DNA of 64,000 nucleotides, taken from contig JBHOQX010000087.1 of assembly GCA_042408595.1 (NCBI GenBank), forward strand, positions 1 through 64,000, in the 5' to 3' direction. Numbering within the stretch: position 1 is the first letter of the stretch; every line of letters begins with the position of its first letter. Shown here one piece after another: positions 53,402 through 61,897 of the stretch. The stretch comes from JBHOQX01 sp042408595 (lineage in GTDB: Bacteria > Chloroflexota > Chloroflexia > Chloroflexales > Roseiflexaceae). The notes beneath the pieces were generated by a model. The model worked only from the letters and a program-made list of their open reading frames with translations. It did no database searches and had not been told where the DNA came from. The translations under genes were made by a program, and so were the position numbers.

Positions 53402-55734
53402 TGGCGCACCATCAGAATGCGATACATCCAGAGGTTGAGCGCCGCCGCGAGCGTGAAGGCGTAGAGCGCGACTGTCACAACGCGCGCGGCCCAGCCGCGC
53501 TGCCACAGCCGCCCGAACACCGCGCCGATACCCAGCGCCAGCGCCGGGATCAGGTAGAACACGTGCTTGTCCACCATCGACACGCGGCTGCCGGCGACGA
53601 GAAAGAGGAGCGCAACCCCCAGCCACGCCAGCAGCGCCTGCCGGATCGGCCAGCCGCGCAGCCAATACCAGCCGAGCAGCCCGAGCGGGAGCGCCAGCAG
53701 CAACCCGTACCCGCCGCCGCGGTCGTTGAAATACGCCATCCGCGGCAGGTAGTTCGCCAGGTAGATCGGGAATGGATCGCGCTTCACTTCAGCGATGCCG
53801 CTGGGCGCAGCCGCCTGTGTGAAGTACGGGATCGTCCGTTCGACGAACAACGGGACATACTGGCCATAGTAGACCAGGATCGCCAGCGCGGTGGCGGCCG
53901 CCGCCGCCAGCGCCAGCGCCCACACCGGCCGGCGCTCGCCGCGCGGGCTGGCGAACAGCAGCAGCCCGATGAGCAGGAGCAGGAAGACCCCCATGAACAC
54001 GCCCATCACCGTGTACATCAGCATCGTGATCGCCAGCAGGAGCGTGAGCGCCAGCCACGGCCCCGGACGGTCCAACCGGCGGTAGGCCACGACGATGTAC
54101 GCGGTGCAGACAAGCGTCCACCACATGCCGAAGGTCGTCGGGATGTTGCCCCACGAGTGCAGCAGAAAGGTCGCCGGGGTCATGGCGTAGGCCAGCGCGG
54201 CCAACACGGCGCTCCGCTCGCCCATGCCGGCGCCGCGCCCGAGCAGGGCGATCAGAAACACGCGGCTGCAATCGACCAGCGCGCTGAAAAGGTTCGCGGC
54301 GAGCACCAGCGGGAGCGGCAGCAGCGCAAAGCTGGCCGCGAACATATGGAACCAGGGCGAATAGGGGATGACCGGCCGGTTCGCGCCCCATTCGGCCACC
54401 GGCATGGTCGATTCGTTCAGCGGGCTGTTGGTGCCGTAGAGCAGCGGTAGCTGGCCGTTCAGGATCATCTCGACCCGCGCCATATGCCAGCTCACGTCCC
54501 TGGCGACAAAATATGGATAGAGCATGCCGCCGCTCTTCAGCCAGTAGCCAGCGAAAAAGATCAGCAGCAGCGCGGCCAGCGCCCGCGCGCTGAGCGGCAC
54601 GCCCGCCCGCCGGAAGACCCAAGCGACGAGCGGCCCGAGCGCGGCCAGCAGCGCCAGGCTCCAGAGCGAGAGCAGCGCCAGGCGCGGCAGCATGATCGCC
54701 GTCGGATAACGCGCCACGGCCAGCGCCAGCGCGACGCCCAGCGCCACGGCCAGCGCTGCCGCCGCGGACGGCCAACGCATCCCCGTAATCACGCGCAGCG
54801 CCAGATACAGCCCGAGCGCGATGGTCAGCGCGCAGGCGACGCTCCACCACGGCGGGAGCCACGGCGTCGCCCCGGCCGGAGCGACCCGCATGCTATCGAC
54901 CAACACCCCCAGCGGGCGCGGGTCGTTGTAGGTATCGGCGCTGATGCGCAGCGTCAGGTCGCCAGCGGGCACGAGCGCCGCCGGGACCAGGAGCCGGAGC
55001 CGGCGCGGCTCGCCACGCTCCGGCAGGCGCGCCAGCGCGACACCATTGGCGGAGAGGGTCGCGTTGACCGGCCTCCCATCCGGGTGCGCCACGATCGCGC
55101 CGAGGGTGATCTGCCAATCGCCGCGGCCCAGCCCCGGCAGGCGGATCTCGCTCGCGCCGCTGCTCCAGCGGTACGTTCGCGCCGGAGTCAGCTCTACTGC
55201 GGCGACCGTCCCCGGCGCGGCCACCTCGCCATCCGTCAGCGCCGGAATCAGTTCAAGCGACAGCGCCGGCGCGGCGGCGATCTCCGGCGGGATGAGCGCG
55301 ACGAACGAGCGGGGAGTGCGGCGGGCGATCGAGAGCGCCCGCCCGTTGGCGGCCAGCGCGGTGAGCTGAAGAGCATCGTCCGGTTGGCCATCCGCCAGCG
55401 TGACCGTGGCGAGCCAGATGCCGGAGCGGCCGCCGGGCAACTCGAGCCTGAGGCTTTCCTTCGGCCACGGGGTGCTCGTCCCCCGACCGTCTGCGCCGGC
55501 TTCGCGCTCGTGAAAGGCCGCCGGCCCGCTGGCGAGAAAGGCCGAGTCGTAGTAGTCGCCAAAGTCGATAGCGACGAACGGGCGCGCGGTGTAGGCCAGC
55601 CCGATGGCGATCACGGCGAGGAGCGCGAGCAGCAGCGGCGGCAGCCATTCCTGGCGGAGCCGCGCCTGCACGGCGCCCAGCGCCCAGGCTCGCTCGCTGC
55701 CGCCGATCTTCTGTTCATGCGCGACGCCGGCCAT
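53398..55734 (-). CDS. Large membrane protein with N-terminal beta domain, probable GT-C type
   Basis: 778 residues. One N-terminal span (about 33-50), a beta-rich outer domain of about 250 residues, then about 12 spans. ARVEMILNGQLPLLYGTNSPLNE (in part) lies in an outer loop. The layout of a beta domain before a multi-span core is shared with the AftB-like gene at 41.5 kb. Coupled with the DUF2079 gene and read from its own promoter at 55808-55816. Exact activity unknown. Confidence 0.72.
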   Translation of the reverse strand: MAGVAHEQKIGGSERAWALGAVQARLRQEWLPPLLLALLAVIAIGLAYTARPFVAIDFGDYYDSAFLASGPAAFHEREAGADGRGTSTPWPKESLRLELPGGRSGIWLATVTLADGQPDDALQLTALAANGRALSIARRTPRSFVALIPPEIAAAPALSLELIPALTDGEVAAPGTVAAVELTPARTYRWSSGASEIRLPGLGRGDWQITLGAIVAHPDGRPVNATLSANGVALARLPERGEPRRLRLLVPAALVPAGDLTLRISADTYNDPRPLGVLVDSMRVAPAGATPWLPPWWSVACALTIALGLYLALRVITGMRWPSAAAALAVALGVALALAVARYPTAIMLPRLALLSLWSLALLAALGPLVAWVFRRAGVPLSARALAALLLIFFAGYWLKSGGMLYPYFVARDVSWHMARVEMILNGQLPLLYGTNSPLNESTMPVAEWGANRPVIPYSPWFHMFAASFALLPLPLVLAANLFSALVDCSRVFLIALLGRGAGMGERSAVLAALAYAMTPATFLLHSWGNIPTTFGMWWTLVCTAYIVVAYRRLDRPGPWLALTLLLAITMLMYTVMGVFMGVFLLLLIGLLLFASPRGERRPVWALALAAAAATALAILVYYGQYVPLFVERTIPYFTQAAAPSGIAEVKRDPFPIYLANYLPRMAYFNDRGGGYGLLLALPLGLLGWYWLRGWPIRQALLAWLGVALLFLVAGSRVSMVDKHVFYLIPALALGIGAVFGRLWQRGWAARVVTVALYAFTLAAALNLWMYRILMVRQ

Positions 55735-55807
55735 GCCATCTCTTCAGGCCCAGGGGCCATCTTTCGCGGATCGGCGCGCCGCGGCCCGGCGCCACGGCGC
55801 GGCGGGC

Positions 55808-55816
55808 ATTATACCA
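55808..55816 (-). promoter_or_regulatory. Extended -10 promoter for the membrane-protein pair
   Basis: Minus-strand TGGTATAAT, 74 bases before ATG at 55734; identical to the pcp extended -10. Confidence 0.55.
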
Positions 55817-55896
55817 GATGCGCCCTTGCCGCTCCATGCAGCACAATGCCAGCCAGCTGAGCACCCCCTCGCGCCTTGCCGCCGCCCGACCCGCCG

Positions 55897-55905
55897 TGCT
55901 ACAAT
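55897..55905 (+). promoter_or_regulatory. Extended -10 promoter for selB
   Basis: TGCTACAAT, 37 bases before the selB ATG; divergent from the promoter at 55808. Confidence 0.5.
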
Positions 55906-55941
55906 CTCGCGCAGCCCGCAGCCTCACCACGCAACACGCAC

Positions 55942-57897
55942 ATGTACGTCATTGGCACCGCCGGCCACGTGGATCACGGCAAATCTACCCTCGTCAAGGC
56001 GCTCACCGGCATCGACCCGGACCGCCTGGCGGAGGAGCGCCGCCGCGAGATGACGATCGACCTCGGCTTCGCCTGGCTGACGCTGCCAAGCGGCCGGACC
56101 GTCAGTCTGGTGGATGTGCCCGGCCACGAGCGCTTCATCAAAAACATGCTGGCGGGCGTCGGTGGGATCGACGCGGCGCTGCTGGTGATCGCCGCAGACG
56201 AGGCGGTGATGCCGCAGACCGCCGAGCACCTGGCGATCCTCGATCTGCTCGGCATCGAACACGGCCTGGTGGTGCTCTCCAAGGTCGACCTGGTGGACGA
56301 CGACTGGTTGCTGCTGGTGCGTGAGGAGGTGCGCGAACGGCTCGCCGGCACCTCGCTCGCCGCGGCCGAGCTGGTCGCCGCCTCGGCCCGCACCGGCCAG
56401 GGGCTGGACGAGCTGCGCGCCGCGCTTGATCGCACGCTCGACCGCACCCCCTCGCGTGCCGCGGCCCACGGCGCGCCGCGCCTGCCGATCGACCGGGCGT
56501 TCACTATCGGCGGCTTCGGCACGGTCGTGACCGGCACCCTCACCGACGGCCCGCTCGCGGTCGGCGAGGAGGTAGAAATTCTGCCGCGCGGCCTGCGCGC
56601 CCGCGTCCGCGGCCTGCAGACTCACAAGGAACGGCAAGAGCGGGCGCTCCCCGGCACGCGCGTCGCCGTCAACCTGGCCGGCGTCTCGCATCACGAGATC
56701 GCCCGCGGCGACGTGCTGGCCCGCCCCGGCACGCTCCGCCCGACGACGATGCTCGACGTGCAGGTGCGGCTCGTGGCCGATGCACCCCGCCCGCTGCGCC
56801 AGAACGCCCCGCTCGAACTGTTCGTCGGCGCGGCGGTCGTCCCCTGCCACGCCACGCTGCTCGACCACGACGAGGTGCTGCCTGGCGAGCACGGCTGGCT
56901 TCAGCTCCGCCTCGACACGCCGGTGGCAGTAGCCCGCGGCGACCGTTACATCCTGCGGCAGCCCTCGCCGGGGTGCACCATCGGCGGCGGGCGCGTGCTG
57001 GACGCTCACCCGCCACGCCACCGCCGCTTCCGCGCAGATGTCACCGCCGCGCTCGCAGCGCTGGCCCGCGGCGCTCCGGCCGACCTGCTGCGCTGCCCGC
57101 TGGCCGACGGCCTGCCGCACCCCTGGCCGGAGGTCGTGCGCGCCGCTGGCGTGAGCGACGACCTGGCACGCGAGGCGCTGGCGGAGTTGGCGGACGGGGG
57201 GGAGGTTGTGGTCATGGCAGGGGAGACCGGGAGGCACCGAGACATGGAGGCAGGGGGAGGGCGTGAGGATGCCTCGTTCCTACACCGTTTTGCCGCTTCA
57301 CCCCTCCAGCCGATCACCTTGTCAACCTGTTATCTTGTCACAGCGAGCGGCTGGGCCGCCCTGCGCGAGAAGCTCATCGCCGCGCTGCGCGGCTACCACC
57401 GGCGCTACCCGCTGCGGATGGGCATGCCACGCGAGGAATTGCGTAGCCGGCTGAAGCTGACCGGCGCGGCGCTGGACGCTGTGCTCGCCACCGCTGCCGC
57501 CGAGGGCATCGCCGCGGCGACCGACGGCGGGGCGCGCTTGCCGGAGCACCGGCCCGTGCCGCCGCCGGAGCAGCTCCAGGCCGCGCAGCGCCTGCTGGAC
57601 GCCATGGCCGCCGCGCCCTACGCCCCGCCCGCCCCCGACCTCGATCCCGAGCTGGTCGGCTGGCTGGTCGAGCAGGGAAAAATCGTGCGTGTCGCCCCCG
57701 ATGTCGCGTTTCTCCCGCCGGTGTACGATGAACTGGTGGCGTGGGTGCGCGCGGCCATCGAGGCGGCCGGGAGCGTCACCGTCGCGCAGCTTCGCGACCG
57801 TTTCGGCACCAGCCGCAAGTACGCCCTGGCGCTGCTCGAGCACCTGGACGAGCGCCGAATCACACGGCGCCAAGGGGAGGGGCGGGTGTTGCATTGA
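55942..57897 (+). CDS. selB: Selenocysteine-specific elongation factor SelB
   Basis: Delivers Sec-tRNA(Sec) to UGA codons marked by a SECIS hairpin. 651 residues. G1 is GHVDHGKST (8-16), G3 DVPGHE (58-63), G4 SKVD (113-116). Domains 2 and 3 follow (about 180-350) and then the winged-helix repeats that bind SECIS, ending GRVLH. Within the winged-helix region is a long odd stretch (about 420-465, DNA 57195-57345) of spacer-like composition (gaccgggaggcaccgagac and similar), in frame. No selA, selD or tRNA-Sec was found in the window, so they must lie elsewhere if the pathway works. Confidence 0.93.
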   Translation: MYVIGTAGHVDHGKSTLVKALTGIDPDRLAEERRREMTIDLGFAWLTLPSGRTVSLVDVPGHERFIKNMLAGVGGIDAALLVIAADEAVMPQTAEHLAILDLLGIEHGLVVLSKVDLVDDDWLLLVREEVRERLAGTSLAAAELVAASARTGQGLDELRAALDRTLDRTPSRAAAHGAPRLPIDRAFTIGGFGTVVTGTLTDGPLAVGEEVEILPRGLRARVRGLQTHKERQERALPGTRVAVNLAGVSHHEIARGDVLARPGTLRPTTMLDVQVRLVADAPRPLRQNAPLELFVGAAVVPCHATLLDHDEVLPGEHGWLQLRLDTPVAVARGDRYILRQPSPGCTIGGGRVLDAHPPRHRRFRADVTAALAALARGAPADLLRCPLADGLPHPWPEVVRAAGVSDDLAREALAELADGGEVVVMAGETGRHRDMEAGGGREDASFLHRFAASPLQPITLSTCYLVTASGWAALREKLIAALRGYHRRYPLRMGMPREELRSRLKLTGAALDAVLATAAAEGIAAATDGGARLPEHRPVPPPEQLQAAQRLLDAMAAAPYAPPAPDLDPELVGWLVEQGKIVRVAPDVAFLPPVYDELVAWVRAAIEAAGSVTVAQLRDRFGTSRKYALALLEHLDERRITRRQGEGRVLH

Positions 57898-57929
57898 CCG
57901 CGCCTGGTTTGCGCACGGCCCGGTCGCCG

Positions 57930-57938
57930 TGGTATGGT
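57930..57938 (+). promoter_or_regulatory. Extended -10 promoter for the DUF2342 gene
   Basis: TGGTATGGT, 96 bases before GTG at 58034; weaker match to the local extended -10 pattern. Confidence 0.35.
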
Positions 57939-58033
57939 ACGCGCAACAACAGCCGCGTATCCGCCGTCTCTATCCACATGCGGCCTCACGCCGCGCCGCC
58001 CCGTTCGGGCGGTATCGTCGAAAGGACGAACCA

Positions 58034-59215
58034 GTGCCTACCAAATCAAACGGCGACCTGCGTCGCCTTGGAACCATACTGGCCGTGGGCGCGGTCGTCG
58101 GCTTCGGCGCGCGCTATGTGCTCGAACTGGCGAACCGCAACGCCGCGCGCGCGCCGCTCCGCCTGATCGACTGGCGGCAGGCGAAGGCCATCGCCCTGGC
58201 GATCTCCCAGACCGACCAGGCCCCGGTGGACGATCAGGCCGCGCGCGAGGCCCAGTACGCCCGGCTCGTCGCCCGCAGCGAGCCGCTGATCGCCGGCTAC
58301 ATGGGCGTGTCGCTGCCCGAGTCGGCGGCGGCGCGCCTGCGGGTCGCCGACCGGCGCGAGTGGCTGCTGGCGAACTTCGAGTCGTTCGAGCGCCTGTTCG
58401 CCCCGGTCGAAGCGACCTATCTGCGCGCCAGCCGGCGCCGTGGCGGCACGCACACGCTGCTGACCGACATCAACAGCCGGCTGCTCGGCGCGCAGATGGG
58501 CGCGCTGCTGGGCTTCCTGGCGCGGCGCGTGCTCGGCCAGTACGACCTGAGCCTCCTCTCGCCCGACCCGGAGCAGCGCGGCACGCTCTATTTCGTCGAG
58601 CCGAACATCGCCCGCGTCCAGACGCAGCTCGGCCTGAGCGACGAGGACTTCCGCCTCTGGATCGCGCTGCACGAAGTCACGCACGTCTTCCAGTTCGAGG
58701 CCTTCCCGTGGGTGCGGGCCTATTTCAACGATCTGCTCAGCCAGTTCCTCGGCCAGTTGACCGATCAACTCAGCGGACTGGGCGCGGGGCTGGCGCAACT
58801 GCTCGGCCGCATCCTGCGCGGCGAGCAGAGCGACAAATCCTGGATCGAACAGATGCTGACGCCGGAGCAGCAGCGAATCTTCGACCGGATGCAGGCGCTG
58901 ATGTCGATCGTCGAGGGGTACTCGAACCACGTGATGAACGCGATCGGCGGGCAACTGCTGCCGAGCTTCGCCCAGATCGAGCAGCGCATCGAGCAGCGCC
59001 GCCAGAGCAGAACGCTGCTGGAGGAGTTGTTCAACCGGCTCACCGGGCTGAACCTCAAGCTGGCGCAGTACCAGCAGGGCGAGCAATTCATCAACGCCGT
59101 GGTCGGGGCGCGGGGGCTGGCCTTCGCCAACCGCATCTGGGAACGCCCGGAGAGCCTCCCGACCCTGGAAGAGATTCGCGACCCGCAGCGCTGGATCGCG
59201 CGGATGGACGTATAG
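58034..59215 (+). CDS. DUF2342 zinc-metalloprotease-like protein (F420-associated family)
   Basis: 393 residues. The zincin motif is HEVTH at about 213-217 within WIALHEVTHVFQFEAFPWV, as in the DUF2342/TIGR03624 family often found next to coenzyme F420 genes in Actinobacteria and Chloroflexota. A short N-terminal hydrophobic span (about 13-30) may anchor it. Helical C-terminal half with LLSQFLGQLTDQLSGLGAGL. GTG with AAAGGA eight bases upstream is the start. Despite the motif, protease activity has not been shown for this family to my knowledge. Confidence 0.88.
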   Translation: MPTKSNGDLRRLGTILAVGAVVGFGARYVLELANRNAARAPLRLIDWRQAKAIALAISQTDQAPVDDQAAREAQYARLVARSEPLIAGYMGVSLPESAAARLRVADRREWLLANFESFERLFAPVEATYLRASRRRGGTHTLLTDINSRLLGAQMGALLGFLARRVLGQYDLSLLSPDPEQRGTLYFVEPNIARVQTQLGLSDEDFRLWIALHEVTHVFQFEAFPWVRAYFNDLLSQFLGQLTDQLSGLGAGLAQLLGRILRGEQSDKSWIEQMLTPEQQRIFDRMQALMSIVEGYSNHVMNAIGGQLLPSFAQIEQRIEQRRQSRTLLEELFNRLTGLNLKLAQYQQGEQFINAVVGARGLAFANRIWERPESLPTLEEIRDPQRWIARMDV

Positions 59216-59301
59216 TGGCTCGGTGGCGGCACAACGACAGGCGAACGAACATGAAGCGTTTCCGAGCCCTAAACCCGCAACCCTGACCCCTGGAGGGAGG
59301 T

Positions 59302-59805
59302 ATGAGTTTGCTCGATAATATTGGCCGCAACCTCAGCACGAAGCTGGATCGGGTGAAGTTCGAGGCCGACAAATTCCAGCGCGTGGCGCGCATCCAGGGC
59401 GAGCTGAGCGACCTGCGCAAGCAGATCGACGCCCGGCGGCTGGAGTTCGGCGACCGCGCGATCGAGCTGTACCGCGCCGGACAGATCCAGTCGGCGACGC
59501 TGGGCGAGATTCTGCAGGCGATCGAGGCGCTGCAGCGCAGCCTGACTCTGAAAGAGGAGGAGCTGAAGCAGGTGCAGGCCGAGACGTATGTCGAGCCGGC
59601 GCGCCCCGCGGACGCCCCGCAGCCGGTGCCAGTCAGCGCCGAGCCGCCGCCTGCCGCCACACCTGCCGCCGCGCCACCGCCCGCGCCGGCGAGCACCGCG
59701 GGGCCCACCCCCGCCCCTGTGACGAAGGCTTGCCCGAACTGCGGCTTCCAGATGCCGGGCACATCGCGCTTCTGCCCGGCCTGCGGCGCACGCGTCGGCG
59801 GCTGA
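59302..59805 (+). CDS. Coiled-coil protein with C-terminal zinc ribbon
   Basis: 167 residues: a helical coiled-coil region (about 1-95), a Pro/Ala linker and a C-terminal double-CxxC zinc ribbon, CPNCGFQMPGTSRFCPACG. GGAGGGAGGT precedes the ATG. Such ribbon proteins often serve as adaptors. It sits 86 bases after the DUF2342 gene and may be co-transcribed. Confidence 0.82.
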   Translation: MSLLDNIGRNLSTKLDRVKFEADKFQRVARIQGELSDLRKQIDARRLEFGDRAIELYRAGQIQSATLGEILQAIEALQRSLTLKEEELKQVQAETYVEPARPADAPQPVPVSAEPPPAATPAAAPPPAPASTAGPTPAPVTKACPNCGFQMPGTSRFCPACGARVGG

Positions 59806-59854
59806 GCGGGCGGCGGATGACCGATGACGAACGATGACGGCGACGAACCCCGGC

Positions 59855-59909
59855 CTGAGCCTCGGCCTGCCCCCGACGGGGGACCGCCGGGCTTCGTCCC
59901 GAGGCTCAG
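59855..59909. terminator. Hairpin between convergent genes
   Basis: Arms ctgagcctcgg (59855-59865) and ccgaggctcag (59899-59909) pair perfectly; an inner gcccccg/cgggggac part extends it. It lies between the zinc-ribbon gene and the minus-strand STAS gene, so it could end both transcripts. The remaining gap is gacgaa-type spacer words. Confidence 0.5.
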
Positions 59910-60019
59910 CCCGAGGGGACGAAGGCGACGAAAGCCGGCCAAACCATCCGCGTCGTATTTCAGCGCACGCCTGGCTCGTGTTCGTCCTTTGTCGTCTACT
60001 TACCGCCCACCGCCCGCCC

Positions 60020-60988
60020 TCAATTCGCGCTGGCCGCTGGCGACTGCACCAACTGCGCCAGCGCTTCCTGCGGCGTCCGCGCCGTCGCGACCCCCTCCAG
60101 GCTGATGCCGAGATGGATGAGCGTCATCGCCACCGATGACGAGATACCGCTGATCGTCACCTGGCAGCCGAGCAGCCGGAGCGCCTGCGCCGTGCCGAGC
60201 AGCGCCCGCGCCACCACCGTGTCCATCACCGGCACGCCCATGATGTCCAGGATGACCAGCCGGGTGCGGTGGCTATGCGCCGCCTCCAGCAGCCGCGCCG
60301 TGATCTGCTGCGCGCGCCGTGAGTCGACATGGCCGACGATCGGCGCAAACAGCACACCCTCTGCCAGGGACACCGCTGGCGTCTCCAGCGTCGCCACTAG
60401 ATCAAGGAGTCGCTGTTGCTGGTCGAGCTGAATGTTCATCAGGTGGTTGGCTTCTTCCAGTTCTTCAGCCTTCTGCACCGCCTGCGCGCGCGCCTCATCG
60501 GCCTGGCGCGCGTTCTCATCGGCGGCACGGAGCGCAGTATCGGCGACCAGCCGGGCCAGGATCATGCCGCCGACGATCAGCGCGAATACGATCAGCGTCT
60601 GCGGGCTAGCGTAGATCCCCTGCTCCCCGGCCCGCAGCAGCAGAACCGTGTACAGCACCAGGGCGCTGCCCACCACCCACGCCGGCGAGGCAACGATCAG
60701 GGCGATCACCGGCGCGATACAGATTGCAAGCGTTATCTGCTGCGTGAGGTACGGCTCCGGCAGCCCCAGAGCGATCATCAGCGTGACGATGGCGACGATG
60801 GCGTAGCGTGCCCCATCCCAGCCGCGCCAGTACAGGACCAGGAGCGCCCCTTCGATCAGGATGCCTGCGCCGGCAAGCAGCACCAGCACCCGATCACCTA
60901 AGATCAAGTAAGTGATACATAAAAGGACCGATGTCGCCGTCAGCAGGCTCAGCATGCTGAGGGTGACATTCCGCTGCGTCAGTTTCAT
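60020..60988 (-). CDS. Membrane-bound RsbR-like STAS-domain protein
   Basis: 322 residues: about six membrane spans (1-150), a coiled coil (about 150-198; ADENARQADEARAQAVQKAE) and an RsbR-type STAS domain (EGVLFAPIVGHVDSRRAQQI, LVILDIMGVPVMDT). RsbR proteins are core parts of the stressosome and are switched by phosphorylation of conserved threonines. One of these, in the usual DITGV motif, is Met250 here, while Thr257 after VMD is kept. It starts with ATG overlapping the TGA of the terpene synthase gene (ATGA), so it is translationally coupled to the diterpene genes. What it senses is unknown. Confidence 0.85.
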   Translation of the reverse strand: MKLTQRNVTLSMLSLLTATSVLLCITYLILGDRVLVLLAGAGILIEGALLVLYWRGWDGARYAIVAIVTLMIALGLPEPYLTQQITLAICIAPVIALIVASPAWVVGSALVLYTVLLLRAGEQGIYASPQTLIVFALIVGGMILARLVADTALRAADENARQADEARAQAVQKAEELEEANHLMNIQLDQQQRLLDLVATLETPAVSLAEGVLFAPIVGHVDSRRAQQITARLLEAAHSHRTRLVILDIMGVPVMDTVVARALLGTAQALRLLGCQVTISGISSSVAMTLIHLGISLEGVATARTPQEALAQLVQSPAASAN

Positions 60989-61869
60989 ACCTCTGCTCCC
61001 GTAGATGGTGTGGTGCTCGCCGCGTCGAGCGCGGGGTACCAGAACGGCCCGACGCGCCGCCCCAGGCCCAACACCGGGTTACGCTGCCAGAACGTGCGCT
61101 GGGCCTGGATGTTGCGGTAGCGTCCGCTCTTGTCTGCCACCCAGGTGCGGCGCAGGTAGCGGTAATCGTAGAGCAGCGCGCGGATCTCCGCCTCGTCCAG
61201 GCGGTAGCCGGGCCGCTGATAATAGTAGGTGTGGGTCTCGCCGCCCAGCAGCAGCGGCGGGATGAGCTCCGGGCTGATGAACGGCTTGCCGAAGCTCAGC
61301 AACAGATCTGCGGGCGGCACCTCCTCGCCGAAATACCGGCGGGTCAGTTCGGTGCGGGTCGTTGCGCCTTGAGCCAGGGCGATCAGCCGCTCCCAAACCG
61401 CCTCGGCAGAGGATGTGGCCGTCCACCAGATCGTGTGCGGCGCGTCCGCCGGAGTGCCCGTGATGAACTCGGCCGCGAGCCCGGCCAGTTCCGGAACCTG
61501 CTCGTACCCGACGAGCCGCGCGCGCCAACCGCGCGCCCGGTACAGCGGCAATGCGATCTCTCCGAGGGCGTAGCGCGTCCCTTCCAGCATGTAGGCGCGG
61601 TGTGGCCCCCGCTCGGCGAATTGCTTGGAGAAGAACGCAACGCCGAAGAGGTGGCGCACCCCGAGCGCGAAGAAATGGCCGGCCGTCTCGGTGAAGGCGC
61701 GCATGGAGAACTCGGCCAGTCGCTCGCTGAAGCTGTCGACCGGGATGCCGGCGAGCACGGCGGCGCGCCGCGTACCGCCCCCGGCGAAGACGACCGTGCG
61801 CGGGGCGTGGGGGGCGATCTCCGCCGCCGGCATGGAACGGAACTCCTCGAATGTGGGAACATCGACCAC
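60985..61869 (-). CDS. Rv3378c/kolavelool-synthase-like diterpene synthase (cis-prenyltransferase fold)
   Basis: 294 residues, almost the 296 of M. tuberculosis tuberculosinol synthase Rv3378c as I recall it. It aligns over its full length with the same blocks: AEI, GTRR(33-35), the YFGEEVPPADLLLSFGK segment, GGETHTYYY and EIRALLYDYRYLRR. This family acts on bicyclic diterpenyl diphosphates, replacing or removing the diphosphate to give tuberculosinol- or kolavelool-type alcohols. The residue equivalent to the catalytic Asp34 (FDGTRRW) is Gly31, and the Trp is Ala36. GTG at 61869 with AAGGCAG upstream is the only good start; the gap to the cyclase is 28 bases. Confidence 0.82.
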   Translation of the reverse strand: MVDVPTFEEFRSMPAAEIAPHAPRTVVFAGGGTRRAAVLAGIPVDSFSERLAEFSMRAFTETAGHFFALGVRHLFGVAFFSKQFAERGPHRAYMLEGTRYALGEIALPLYRARGWRARLVGYEQVPELAGLAAEFITGTPADAPHTIWWTATSSAEAVWERLIALAQGATTRTELTRRYFGEEVPPADLLLSFGKPFISPELIPPLLLGGETHTYYYQRPGYRLDEAEIRALLYDYRYLRRTWVADKSGRYRNIQAQRTFWQRNPVLGLGRRVGPFWYPALDAASTTPSTGAEV

Positions 61870-61897
61870 GGCTGACTGCCTTGTGCTTACTGTAGCG

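Noticed and set aside
59855..59909. CRISPR-like or attachment-site repeat
   Set aside because: A single hairpin without repeated units or spacers; kept only as a terminator candidate.
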